DNA from: an uncultured Acidobacteriia bacterium
GTDB taxonomy: Bacteria; Acidobacteriota; Terriglobia; Bryobacterales; Bryobacteraceae
Assembly: GCA_903925975.1 (NCBI GenBank)
Contig: CAIYHG010000144.1
Location: 1 to 43,504 of the forward strand
Direction: 5' to 3'
DNA length: 43,504 bases
Under the pieces are notes generated by a model, which was not told where the DNA came from, did no database searches, and saw only the letters and a list, made by a program, of their open reading frames with translations. The first letter of the stretch is position 1; each line of letters begins with the position of its first letter. The translations under genes were made by a program, and so were the position numbers. Of this stretch, positions 34,182-42,176 are shown in pieces.

Positions 34182-34709
34182 ATGGGTTCCCTAGGCGTGC
34201 AGGAAATGATGGTGATTTTTATCCTGGCGCTGGTGCTCTTCGGTCCGAAGAAGCTGCCGGAAATCGGCCGTACCGTCGGAAAGGCGATTAATGAATTCCG
34301 GCGGGCTTCCTCCGATCTGAAAGAGACCTTCAACAGAGAAATGCAGACCCTGGAGCGGGATACAGTCCCGAAGCTCGAAGAGAAAGAACCGTACCAATAT
34401 AACGCCGGCGATTACGACTATTCCTCCTATGGCCCCGTTTTACCGGGCAGCCCGATGGACGGGGGAAATGGTTGCGACGTCCCGTTTACCGCTCCCGAAA
34501 ATATATCCTCCGAAAGCGCATCCGCAACTGAGGGCGCTGAATTACCGTCAGCCGCAGGGCCGGAAGGAACGGTAGCACAGGGCGAAGCGCCCTTAGCCGC
34601 CGCCGATGGCGAAGCGGAGGTCGCACAGGGCGAGAAGCCCAAGGCGCCCGCCGTTGAGCCAAGCCCAGCCTACGTACCCGTGAACTGGGACGACCCGAAC
34701 GTCTGCTGA
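34182..34709 (+). CDS. tatA: Twin-arginine translocase subunit TatA/TatB family
   Basis: 175 residues. A short N-terminal membrane helix (GVQEMMVIFILALVLFGPKKLPEIGR) with the FGP hinge and an amphipathic helix (AINEFRRASSDLKETF) define the family, which forms the folded-protein pore with TatC. The remaining 110 residues are an acidic, low-complexity tail rich in Ala, Glu, Gly and Pro, longer than in typical TatA (about 90 residues in all) and ending in NWDDPNVC. TatA versus TatB cannot be settled. GGAGG lies 12 bases before the ATG. tatC follows after 16 bases. Confidence 0.9.
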   Translation: MGSLGVQEMMVIFILALVLFGPKKLPEIGRTVGKAINEFRRASSDLKETFNREMQTLERDTVPKLEEKEPYQYNAGDYDYSSYGPVLPGSPMDGGNGCDVPFTAPENISSESASATEGAELPSAAGPEGTVAQGEAPLAAADGEAEVAQGEKPKAPAVEPSPAYVPVNWDDPNVC

Positions 34710-34725
34710 CATCAAAACGTAACGA

Positions 34726-35763
34726 ATGAATCTACCGGATGATCCGAAGGGGAGCGGAGCTTCCCAAACTGGAGTGGCGCACGCCGGCCAGCCCGGCTTA
34801 CTGGCTAAGCTGAGGACGAAACTGGGCGGCACGGAACTGCCGCCGGGTCCGCCTCAGCCGCCAGACGGCGACGAAGATGGGGATGACGACGGCCTGGCGC
34901 GCATGTCGTTCTTCGACCATCTTCAGGAACTGCGCACCCGAATCATCAGGTCTGTTGCCGGGCTTGCGGTGGCCTTTGTGGTCGCCCTGTTTTTCTCCAA
35001 TCAACTCTGGGGAATTATCTGCCAGCCCGCGGTGGATGCGTTGACCATACTGAAGGTCAACCCGCCGGACCTCACGATGATTGAGCCGATGGAAGGCTTC
35101 AACATCGTCTGGTTCAAGCTGCCCATCCTGTGCGCCATCTTCATGGCTTCACCCTGGGTGCTGTATCAGGTATGGGCATTCATCGCGCCCGGCCTGTACG
35201 CCCGCGAGCGGCGCTGGGCCGCGCCATTCGTGCTGTTCTCCGCCGGCCTCTTCGTATTGGGCGGATGTTTCGCCTACTTCGTGGTGTTCCGTTTCGGTTT
35301 GACGTTTCTGCTGGGCATCGGCATCGATTACCATGTCCGCCCCATGGTTTCGATCGGCCACTACTTCGATCTGTTCGTCAACGTGATGCTTGGGGTGGGG
35401 CTGGTCTTCGAACTTCCGGTATTGATCTTCTTCCTGACTCTGCTGCGCGTATTGAGCCCGGCTTTCCTGCTGCGGCACAGCCGCTACGCCATTCTGGTCA
35501 TATTCATCATCGCTGCAATCGTCACGCCCACGCCCGACGTGTTCAACCTCACACTGTTTGCGGCGCCGATGTGCCTGCTTTTTTATGTCGGCATTTTCGC
35601 GTCCTTCCTCCTGGTGTGGAGCCGTGAGGGCAGGAAATTCCCATGGCGTACTGTGATATTGGTACTGCTCGCCGTACTACTAGTGGTTGCGGCAGGCCTG
35701 TACATGTCCATTACCAGGTATGGGTTCCATGTAGTACCACACTGGCCGTTTCTGGTGCGATAA
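34726..35763 (+). CDS. tatC: Twin-arginine translocase subunit TatC
   Basis: Receptor for twin-arginine signal peptides. 345 residues with six membrane helices. Family motifs: MSFFDHLQELRTRI at the start of the conserved part, MIEPMEGFNIVWFKLP, APGLYARERRW, FELPVLIFFL and RHSRYAILVIFIIAAIVTPTPD. The conserved part begins only at residue 60. The first 59 residues are a Pro/Gly/Asp-rich extension (PPDGDEDGDDDG) that is not usual for TatC. No strong ribosome site precedes 34726, so a start nearer residue 60 remains possible. Forms an operon with tatA. Confidence 0.92.
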   Translation: MNLPDDPKGSGASQTGVAHAGQPGLLAKLRTKLGGTELPPGPPQPPDGDEDGDDDGLARMSFFDHLQELRTRIIRSVAGLAVAFVVALFFSNQLWGIICQPAVDALTILKVNPPDLTMIEPMEGFNIVWFKLPILCAIFMASPWVLYQVWAFIAPGLYARERRWAAPFVLFSAGLFVLGGCFAYFVVFRFGLTFLLGIGIDYHVRPMVSIGHYFDLFVNVMLGVGLVFELPVLIFFLTLLRVLSPAFLLRHSRYAILVIFIIAAIVTPTPDVFNLTLFAAPMCLLFYVGIFASFLLVWSREGRKFPWRTVILVLLAVLLVVAAGLYMSITRYGFHVVPHWPFLVR

Positions 35764-35849
35764 ACCATCGTTAACGGTAGAATTGCGCGCCGAGCCGAAG
35801 TAAGATTGGGGGGCAATTCCCGACGTCGTTGTCGGATTTCCAACCCCGC

Positions 35850-36089
35850 ATGGATCTCTACAGAGCAATACAGGAACTCTACGAAGAGAAGGATCGGCTC
35901 GAACGCGTGATTGCTTCGCTCGAGGAGCTGCAGCGCACCACCGACGTCCTCGGAGAAATGCCCCCTCTTCCGAAGCGCAGAGGCAGAAAGGGCATGTCTT
36001 CTCAAGAGCGGTTGGAAGTTTCAGAGCGGATGAAGAACTACTGGGCCGGACGGCGCAAGGAGCCGCGCAGGCCGCCTTCGGGAGAGTAA
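35850..36089 (+). CDS. Small basic helical protein, unknown
   Basis: About 79 residues: an N-terminal helix (MDLYRAIQELYEEKDRLERV) with a heptad pattern, then a basic stretch PKRRGRKGMS resembling an AT-hook, and a C-terminal RLEVSERMKNYWAGRRKEPR. I recall similar short proteins, often many per genome, in acidobacteria, but no function is known to me. DNA or RNA binding is a fair guess from the charge. A TTG at 35829 would add seven residues; no ribosome site decides between them. Confidence 0.6.
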   Translation: MDLYRAIQELYEEKDRLERVIASLEELQRTTDVLGEMPPLPKRRGRKGMSSQERLEVSERMKNYWAGRRKEPRRPPSGE

Positions 36090-36123
36090 TAGAGGGCGCG
36101 GCTGCAATTTCATCGCGCTCCAA

Positions 36124-36153
36124 TTGGCCTCGCGCGCAAGCTTTTGATATATT
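36124..36153 (+). promoter_or_regulatory. Probable promoter of tRNA-Ala
   Basis: TTGGCC (36124-36129), 18 bases, TATATT (36148-36153), ending 28 bases before the tRNA. Confidence 0.5.
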
Positions 36154-36181
36154 GATTAAGTAATCCAACATTCCTCATAAC

Positions 36182-36257
36182 GGGCGTGTAGCTCAGTTGG
36201 GAGAGCACGGCGTTCGCAACGCCGGGGTCGGGGGTTCGAATCCCCCCACGTCCACCA
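36182..36257 (+). tRNA. tRNA-Ala (anticodon CGC)
   Basis: All arms fold: acceptor GGGCGTG/CACGTCC with the G3-U70 wobble pair that identifies alanine tRNA, D arm GCTC/GAGC, anticodon arm CGGCG/CGCCG with loop TTCGCAA (anticodon CGC, reading GCG), T arm GGGGG/CCCCC with TTCGAAT. The CCA end is encoded. 76 bases. Confidence 0.98.
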
Positions 36258-36404
36258 ACCCTTTCTAGCAAGATTCAGTTACTGAAGGCTCTGAGCAATA
36301 CGAGCATCACCACTTAGGCGTGGTAGCTCGCTGCCGCGTGCGACTCGCAATTTGCGAGCGGAAACCGGCGCGCGTGCATCTTCAGGAAGAAGATTGTTGG
36401 CGGG

Positions 36405-37265
36405 CTAATTGGATCGGTGCTGCCCGCAAAGAATGTTGTCGATCAGCCGCACTCCGCCCAGCCAGACGGCGGCCAGAATGAGTACTGGGCCGGAGATCCG
36501 TTCCGCGATCTTCATAGTCGCGGGGTCCGCGCACTCGAAATACTCCACCTGAAACCGCGGGTCGCGCGCCAGCACTTCCATGCCGGCCCGCTTCGCCTTC
36601 TCCGGAGCGCCGCCCTCGGCCACGGCTCGCGCAGCGGCCTGCAGCGCCTCGTAGATCAGCGGAGCCGCGGCGCGATCTTCGGGCTTCAGCCGCGCATTGC
36701 GGGAACTCATAGCCAGCCCATCCGGTTCGCGCACTGTGGCGACCGGGATGATGGCAATAGGCAGATTCAGATCGGCCACCATCCTGCGGATAACGGCGAG
36801 TTGCTGCGCGTCCTTCTCGCCGAAGTAGGCGCGGTCGGGCTGCACGATATTCAGCAGCTTCGCCACCACGGTCGCCACGCCGCGAAAATGGCCGGGCCGG
36901 AATTCGCCGCAAAAGCTGTCGCCCAGAGAAGAGACTTCCACGAAGGCCAACTGCGGCTCCGGGTACATCTCGCGGGCCGAAGGCGCGAATACCGCATCCG
37001 CGCCGAAGCGGCCGCAGAAATCGATATCGGTCTCCAAGGTGCGCGGATATAACTCGAAATCTTCGGCGCTGTTGAACTGAATGGGGTTGACGAACACGCT
37101 CACCACGACGAAATCCGCTTCGCTTCGCGCGCGGCGAATCAACTCGCCGTGGCCCGTGTGAAGGGCGCCCATGGTCGGAACAAGCGCGACGGTCTTTCCC
37201 CGTCCACGCGCCCTGGCCACGCGCGCGCGGATCGCGGCAACCGTCTCCACTCTCTCCGCCTTCAT
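36405..37265 (-). CDS. panC: Pantothenate synthetase
   Basis: ATP-dependent joining of pantoate and beta-alanine. 286 residues with the nucleotidyl-transferase motifs VPTMGALHTGHGELI (HxGH), VSVFVNPIQF, PGHFRGVATVVAKLLNIVQP, YFGEKDAQQL and AMSSRNARL (KMSKS equivalent). The start overlaps the panB stop (ATGA), so panB and panC form one operon. A perfect short palindrome at 36343-36357 lies downstream but has no T-run. Confidence 0.96.
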   Translation of the reverse strand: MKAERVETVAAIRARVARARGRGKTVALVPTMGALHTGHGELIRRARSEADFVVVSVFVNPIQFNSAEDFELYPRTLETDIDFCGRFGADAVFAPSAREMYPEPQLAFVEVSSLGDSFCGEFRPGHFRGVATVVAKLLNIVQPDRAYFGEKDAQQLAVIRRMVADLNLPIAIIPVATVREPDGLAMSSRNARLKPEDRAAAPLIYEALQAAARAVAEGGAPEKAKRAGMEVLARDPRFQVEYFECADPATMKIAERISGPVLILAAVWLGGVRLIDNILCGQHRSN

Positions 37266-38074
37266 CGCTTCTTCTCAGGCGGCGCAGGGAAGCGCCCGTC
37301 CTGAACCTCGGCGATATATTGTTCCGTCGCCTTCACCATGGCAGACCCCAGTTCGGCATAGCGCTTGACGAAGGAAGGAACGAACTCGTCGTAGAGTCCG
37401 AATGCGTCGTAGCTCACCAGCACCTGCCCGTCGCAATGCGGCCCCGCGCCGATTCCGATCGTGGGAATCGTCAACTCGCCGCTGATGGTCTTCGCAACCT
37501 CTGAGGGAATGGATTCCAGAACCACGGAGAACGCGCCCGCCCGTTCGAGGATGCGCGCGTCTTCGATCACCCGCTCCATTTCTTCGGGCGATGAGCCCAC
37601 GCGCCGGTAGCCGCCCAACTGGTGCACCGATTGCGGCGTGAGCCCCACATGGCCCATCACGGGAATGCCAATCTCGACGAGCCTGGCCACCACATCGGCC
37701 ACCCCGCGCCCGCCTTCCAGTTTCACGGCGGAGGCGCCACCCTCCTGCAGCAGCCGCCCCGCGTTACGGACAGCGTCATCCACGCCGGTCTGATACGTCA
37801 GAAACGGCATGTCCGCAATCACCAGCGCCCGCTTGGCGCCGTTGCGGACGGCCCGCGTGTGATGCACCACCGCATCGAGCGTCACCGCGAGCGTCGTCTG
37901 ATAGCCCATGATGACCATGCCCAGCGAATCGCCCACCAGGATGGCGTCGATTCCGGCGCGGTCCAGCAGCCGTGCCATGGTGGCGTCGTAGGCCGTCAAC
38001 ACGGAGATCTTGCGATGGCGCCGTTTCCATTCGGCGAAATCGGTGGTACGGATCGGAGCGGAACGCGTGCTCAT
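37262..38074 (-). CDS. panB: 3-methyl-2-oxobutanoate hydroxymethyltransferase
   Basis: Adds a one-carbon unit from methylene-tetrahydrofolate to 2-oxoisovalerate, the first committed pantothenate step. 270 residues with LTAYDATMARLLDRAGID, VGDSLGMVIMGY, DMPFLTYQ, KLEGG, MGHVGLTPQS and IGIGAGPHCDGQVLV, all family signatures including metal and ketopantoate ligands. It is divergent from panD, so three of the pathway enzymes cluster here; panE is not in the window. Confidence 0.96.
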   Translation of the reverse strand: MSTRSAPIRTTDFAEWKRRHRKISVLTAYDATMARLLDRAGIDAILVGDSLGMVIMGYQTTLAVTLDAVVHHTRAVRNGAKRALVIADMPFLTYQTGVDDAVRNAGRLLQEGGASAVKLEGGRGVADVVARLVEIGIPVMGHVGLTPQSVHQLGGYRRVGSSPEEMERVIEDARILERAGAFSVVLESIPSEVAKTISGELTIPTIGIGAGPHCDGQVLVSYDAFGLYDEFVPSFVKRYAELGSAMVKATEQYIAEVQDGRFPAPPEKKR

Positions 38075-38249
38075 GCGCGGGAGTTCTTTCGGGTATCGGG
38101 TGATCGCCGCGGCGCTCCGGCGCGCCCTATCGTGCGGAAACGCTCAGCATTGAGTTTCACGCCTCATTGTAATCCTGAACGCGCGCCGCGCCCCGAATGA
38201 GCGCGCCGCGGTACCCTATAGGTTTGGGATTCGCCCTCAGTTAAGCGAA

Positions 38250-38663
38250 ATGAAACTCCGAGTAATCTGCAAATCCAAAATCCACCGCGCCACAGTCACG
38301 GAAGCCGACCTCGAATACATCGGCAGCATCGCCATCGATGAAGATCTGATGCGCCGCACGGACATCGTTCCCGGCGAGAAGGTGGCCGTGTGGAACCTCA
38401 GCAACGGCGAGCGAATTGAAACTTACGCCATTGCGGCGCCCGCCGGCTCGGGCAGCATCGTGGTGAACGGAGCCGCCGCGCGCAAGTTCCGGGCGAAAGA
38501 CCACGTCATCATCGCCGCTTTCCTGCTGACGGATGAGCCGGTGATGCCCCGGATGATCCTGGTGGATTCAAGAAACCGGTTCGCGGGCGATCTGGTGGAT
38601 AACCGCCGCCCGTCGGATGAGGAGTTCGATCCGGAGCGCTTCGCGGAAAAACCGCCCGGCTGA
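38250..38663 (+). CDS. panD: Aspartate 1-decarboxylase (pyruvoyl enzyme)
   Basis: Makes beta-alanine for PanC. 137 residues. Self-cleavage should fall between Gly25 and Ser26 in EYIGSIAID to create the pyruvoyl group; Lys10 and His12 (SKIHRATV) are in their usual places one residue later than in E. coli. ERIETYAI and GAAARKF are also family motifs. The C-terminal 20 residues (RRPSDEEFDPERF) extend slightly beyond the E. coli length. It diverges from panB across a 175-bp gap with no clear promoter. Confidence 0.95.
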   Translation: MKLRVICKSKIHRATVTEADLEYIGSIAIDEDLMRRTDIVPGEKVAVWNLSNGERIETYAIAAPAGSGSIVVNGAAARKFRAKDHVIIAAFLLTDEPVMPRMILVDSRNRFAGDLVDNRRPSDEEFDPERFAEKPPG

Positions 38664-38719
38664 GTTCCTGCCGTGCCGAAACAATATCTATCGCCTCTGT
38701 TTGTTAAATTGGAGAGGAA

Positions 38720-40132
38720 ATGAAGCTCACGTTCTGGGGAGCGGCCGGGGAAGTAACCGGCTCCATGCACCTGATCGAAACGGGCGGACGCCGCCTTCTC
38801 TTTGATTGCGGGCTGCACCAGGGCCGCCGCAAAGACACGGACCGCAAGAACCGGGAGATGCCGGTAGACCCCAAGTCGATTGACGCCGTGGTGCTCTCGC
38901 ACGCGCATATCGATCACAGCGGCAACCTGCCATCGCTGGTGAAGGGCGGATTCAACGGTCCGATTTATACGACGCCGGCCAGCATCGATCTGCTGAACTG
39001 GATGCTGCGCGACACGGCGCACATTCAGGAGAAAGACGCCGAGTTTCTGAACAAGCGCCTGGAACAGCGCCGCTCGAAAGGCGCCAAGGAGAATGGCGTC
39101 GTCACGCCGCTCTACACCACCCTGGACGCGGAACGCACGCTGCCGCTGCTCACGCCGGTGGAGTATCACAAGCCGCGCGAGTTGGGGGAAGACATCTCTT
39201 ACGTGCCCTACGACGCGGGGCACATGCTGGGCTCCTCGAATGTGGTGATGGAAGCCGGCTCGAACGGCTCCAAGATCCGTCTGACCTACTCCGGCGATAT
39301 CGGCAGGCCTGGCCTTCCCATCATTCGCGACCCCGAGGCCCTGCCCCCAGCCGATTACCTGATCATGGAGAGCACCTACGGCGGCAGGCTGCACAAGAGC
39401 ACGGACCACGTGGTGAACAAGCTGGCCGATGTGGTGAACCGAACCGCCCACAGGGGCGGCCGCATCATCGTCCCGGCCTTTGCCGTGGGCCGTACCCAGC
39501 AGCTGGTGCTCATGCTGCACGAACTGGCGAACGCGGGCCGCATTCCCGGCATTCCGATCTTCGTCGACAGCCCACTAGCGGTGAACGTGACCGAAGTGCA
39601 CCGCAAGCACATCGAATGCTTCGACGAGGAGACGCGGGCCTACATCCTGAATGGCGAAGATCCTTTCGGTTTCAAGCGCCTGCAATACGTCCGCGAGGCT
39701 GCCGAATCGAAAAAGCTCAACGACCTGCACGGCCCGTTCATCGTGATTTCCGCTTCCGGCATGTGCGAGCAAGGCCGCATCCTGCACCACTTGCGGAACA
39801 ACATTGAGGACCCGCGGAACACCGTCCTGATCACCGGCTATCAGGCGGCCGACACGCTGGGCCGCAAGCTCGTCGAAAAGTGGAGCGAAGTGCGCATCTT
39901 CGGCGAACCCATGCGGGTACGCGCAGAGGTTGCGAGCCTCGATGAATTGAGCGGCCACGCCGACCAGAGCGAACTGCTGCAATGGATCAAGCCGCTTGTG
40001 CCGTCGCTGCGGCGGGTCTTCCTGGTGCACGGCGAGCCCGAGCAGCAGAAGACCCTGGCCAAGCTGCTCGAATCGGCTTACAACCTGAACGTGACCATTC
40101 CGGCCCCTGGAGATTCTTTCGATATCAATTAG
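38720..40132 (+). CDS. Beta-CASP metallo-beta-lactamase-fold ribonuclease (CPSF73-like)
   Basis: RNA-processing nuclease of 470 residues, similar in plan to the Thermus exo/endonuclease TTHA0252. The metallo-beta-lactamase core carries HAHIDHSG, DAGHMLGSS and SGDIGRPG. The beta-CASP insert has ESTYGGR, PAFAVGRTQQL and ASGMCEQGRILHHL. The closing motifs are SGHADQSELLQW and HGE. The start at 38720 follows GGAGAGG by a few bases. It has no RNase J-type C-terminal domain. The membrane coiled-coil gene follows 66 bases later. Confidence 0.9.
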   Translation: MKLTFWGAAGEVTGSMHLIETGGRRLLFDCGLHQGRRKDTDRKNREMPVDPKSIDAVVLSHAHIDHSGNLPSLVKGGFNGPIYTTPASIDLLNWMLRDTAHIQEKDAEFLNKRLEQRRSKGAKENGVVTPLYTTLDAERTLPLLTPVEYHKPRELGEDISYVPYDAGHMLGSSNVVMEAGSNGSKIRLTYSGDIGRPGLPIIRDPEALPPADYLIMESTYGGRLHKSTDHVVNKLADVVNRTAHRGGRIIVPAFAVGRTQQLVLMLHELANAGRIPGIPIFVDSPLAVNVTEVHRKHIECFDEETRAYILNGEDPFGFKRLQYVREAAESKKLNDLHGPFIVISASGMCEQGRILHHLRNNIEDPRNTVLITGYQAADTLGRKLVEKWSEVRIFGEPMRVRAEVASLDELSGHADQSELLQWIKPLVPSLRRVFLVHGEPEQQKTLAKLLESAYNLNVTIPAPGDSFDIN

Positions 40133-40198
40133 GCGAAACCCAAAGGGTTCCGGTGTCCATCTATACTAGTAACTGCAAGGATATAGGAGTTAAGAATA

Positions 40199-41071
40199 GT
40201 GAGTCCCACACCTAACGAACCACAACAACGTTCCGGTCTAATGACGGCGTTGGTAGCAGGCGCGCTTATCGCCCTCATCGGCGCCAATATCTATTTGTTT
40301 GTTCAGGTCAGCGATCTTCGGACCGAACTGGCCAACGTGAGCAAGAACATTTCGTCCCAAACGGCTGAGTTGGGCAATCTGCGGGATACCTCCTCGGTGA
40401 GCGCGGCCGCCGCGGCCAAGCGCCTGGAGACCTTGAAGGCGGATCTGGAAACGGCCCGCGAGCAGGCACGCACGCTTTCGAGCGAGGCTAAGGCGGAAGC
40501 CACCGCCCGCGCCGAGCAGCTCACCAAACAGCTCGCCGAAGAACAGGCCCGGCAACAGCAGGCCGTGAGAACCGAGATCAGCAGCGTCCGCCAGTCGGCC
40601 GATACGGCCAATGCCAAGGTGGCCGATGTCTCTACCGACGTTGGCAACGTCAAGACGCAAGTCGCCACCACCAACGCGGAATTGCAGAAGACCATCGCGG
40701 ATCTGAAGTCCGTCCGCGGCGATTTGGGCGTGCAGAGCGGCTTGATCGCCACCAACTCCACCGAACTGGGCGCCCTGCGCAGGCTCGGCGAGCGGAACTA
40801 CACCGAATTCCGTCTCGGCAAGGCCAAGCAGCGCCAGAAGGTAGGCGATATCCAGCTTCTGCTGAAGAGCGTCGACGTCAAGAAGAACAAGTACACCGTG
40901 GAAGTATTGGCGGACGACAAGGTCACCGAGAAGAAAGACAAGAGCATCAACGAGCCGGTGCAATTCTATACCAGCAAGGCGAGGCAGCCTTACGAACTCG
41001 TTGTGAACCAGGTGGCGAAAGACCTGATTGTGGGTTACGTCTCCGCCCCCAAGGAAACCATCGGCCGGTAA
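40199..41071 (+). CDS. Membrane-anchored coiled-coil protein, unknown
   Basis: 290 residues from a GTG start with AGGAG about 10 bases upstream. One membrane helix (LMTALVAGALIALIGANIYLF cut short: about residues 14-34) is followed by roughly 160 residues of coiled coil rich in Ala, Glu, Gln and Lys, then a compact C-terminal domain of about 80 residues (NYTEFRLGKAKQRQKVGDI, YTVEVLADDKV, QPYELVVNQVAKDLIVGYVS). I do not recognise the C-terminal domain. The layout suits a protein that spans the periplasm. A TATACT box at 40162-40167 may be its promoter. A terminator-like hairpin follows. Confidence 0.75.
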   Translation: MSPTPNEPQQRSGLMTALVAGALIALIGANIYLFVQVSDLRTELANVSKNISSQTAELGNLRDTSSVSAAAAAKRLETLKADLETAREQARTLSSEAKAEATARAEQLTKQLAEEQARQQQAVRTEISSVRQSADTANAKVADVSTDVGNVKTQVATTNAELQKTIADLKSVRGDLGVQSGLIATNSTELGALRRLGERNYTEFRLGKAKQRQKVGDIQLLLKSVDVKKNKYTVEVLADDKVTEKKDKSINEPVQFYTSKARQPYELVVNQVAKDLIVGYVSAPKETIGR

Positions 41072-41078
41072 GAAAGTG

Positions 41079-41107
41079 GGGTAGGCCTCCCGGCCTGCCC
41101 TATGTTT
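41079..41107 (+). terminator. Hairpin after the coiled-coil gene
   Basis: GGGTAGGCC, loop TCCC, GGCCTGCCC: a 9-bp stem with one T-G pair, then a weak T-run (TATGTTT). Same family as the hairpins at 17475 and 22665. Confidence 0.5.
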
Positions 41108-41312
41108 GAAGGCCCAATCTACCGCCCCGTTTCGCCCCTCGCCGCACCGCGGGGAGCGAGCGGGGCGGACGTGTTTTCAGAGCAGCGCACTACTCCGCTC
41201 CGCGCCGCGCCCACTCCGATCCGAGCCGCGCACGTAAGTAAGCGGTCGCAACGCCATCCCCTGGCCACAGGGTCGGCGCAATCACCGGGCGCCGTCCCAC
41301 GGCGGGCCATCT

Positions 41313-41338
41313 CACCCTCCGATGGTTCACGCACCGCT
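41313..41338. repeat. 26-bp dispersed repeat, copy 2
   Basis: Matches 17728-17753 at 24 of 26 bases. It lies in the 289-bp gap (41072-41360) that otherwise holds only the hairpin above and no gene. Confidence 0.6.
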
Positions 41339-41360
41339 TGCTCACGCGCGCGGCTCGGAA

Positions 41361-42176
41361 CTATTCCAGCGGCAGCGCCGAAACCTGGAAGCTTCCCTTC
41401 CTCTTCAGTTCCACTCTGAGCTTTTCGCCCAGCCCGAGATTCCCATCAAGGGTGAGAATGTACCGCGTTCGCAGCGCTTCGAAAACGCGCGCCTCGGGCT
41501 TCGCATCGCCCCTGCCTCCAGCGCGGCTCATGGCCGGCAAATTGAACGAAGCGCCGCCCGTGTTGCGCGCCAGCGACTCGAACAATTGCCGCTCGCCGCC
41601 CGAGACGTATCCGGGATAAATCGAAATCTGATTGCGCCGCGCCAGCCGGGTCACGTCGCGCTCGTTGGTACGGCTGTAGCCTTCCATCCCGGAGGTCAGA
41701 AGAAGGATCACGCGCCGGAAAGGGTTGTTCTGGAATCCGCCTTCAATGGCCGCGTAGAGGGCATCAAGCACGTGCGGCTCATTGCCGTACTTGACGCCTG
41801 AGATCGCGCGCAGAATCAACTGCTGGCTCGAAGTGAAATCCTGAATCAGGTCGGCCGACGAGTGATAGGACACCACGGCCATCTGCTCTTTGGGTTCGAG
41901 TTGCGATACCAGACTCGCCGCCACGGACTGCACCGCTTCGCCCACCAGGCTCGTATCCAGCAGCAGCATGATATCGAGCGGCTCGCGCCCGAACTCGACG
42001 GCATCGACGCGGCGCGGCGTCTTGTCGTCCCAGACGGCGAAGTCCTCCGCCTTCAGCCCCGTCACCGGTGCGCCTGTCTTCGAATCGACCACGGTCACCA
42101 GCGCCCTGGTTGCGCCCGGCGCCGCAGCCGCGAACATCAGGCAGAACGCCAGCAGAACACCTGCTCTAGTGTTCAT
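41361..42176 (-). CDS. Secreted VWA-domain protein with degenerate MIDAS
   Basis: 271 residues with a signal peptide (GVLLAFCLMFAAAAPGATR), then a short beta region (LVTVVDSKTGAPVTGLKAED) and a VWA domain. This layout fits the VWFA-related proteins common in acidobacteria. The metal site should read DxSxS; here it is D74-T-S76-L-V78, so the second Ser is Val. The later Ser-Asp position reads LLLTSGMEG, so the Asp is missing too. Divalent-metal ligand binding is therefore doubtful. The start overlaps the beta-propeller gene stop (ATGA), so the two are co-translated. A longer upstream frame only shadows that gene. Confidence 0.8.
   Translation of the reverse strand: MNTRAGVLLAFCLMFAAAAPGATRALVTVVDSKTGAPVTGLKAEDFAVWDDKTPRRVDAVEFGREPLDIMLLLDTSLVGEAVQSVAASLVSQLEPKEQMAVVSYHSSADLIQDFTSSQQLILRAISGVKYGNEPHVLDALYAAIEGGFQNNPFRRVILLLTSGMEGYSRTNERDVTRLARRNQISIYPGYVSGGERQLFESLARNTGGASFNLPAMSRAGGRGDAKPEARVFEALRTRYILTLDGNLGLGEKLRVELKRKGSFQVSALPLE

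Noticed and set aside
36343..36357. Perfect palindrome CTCGCAA/TTGCGAG after the tRNA.
   Set aside because: The loop is a single base and there is no T-run, so it is not a credible terminator. It may be a binding site but nothing else supports that.
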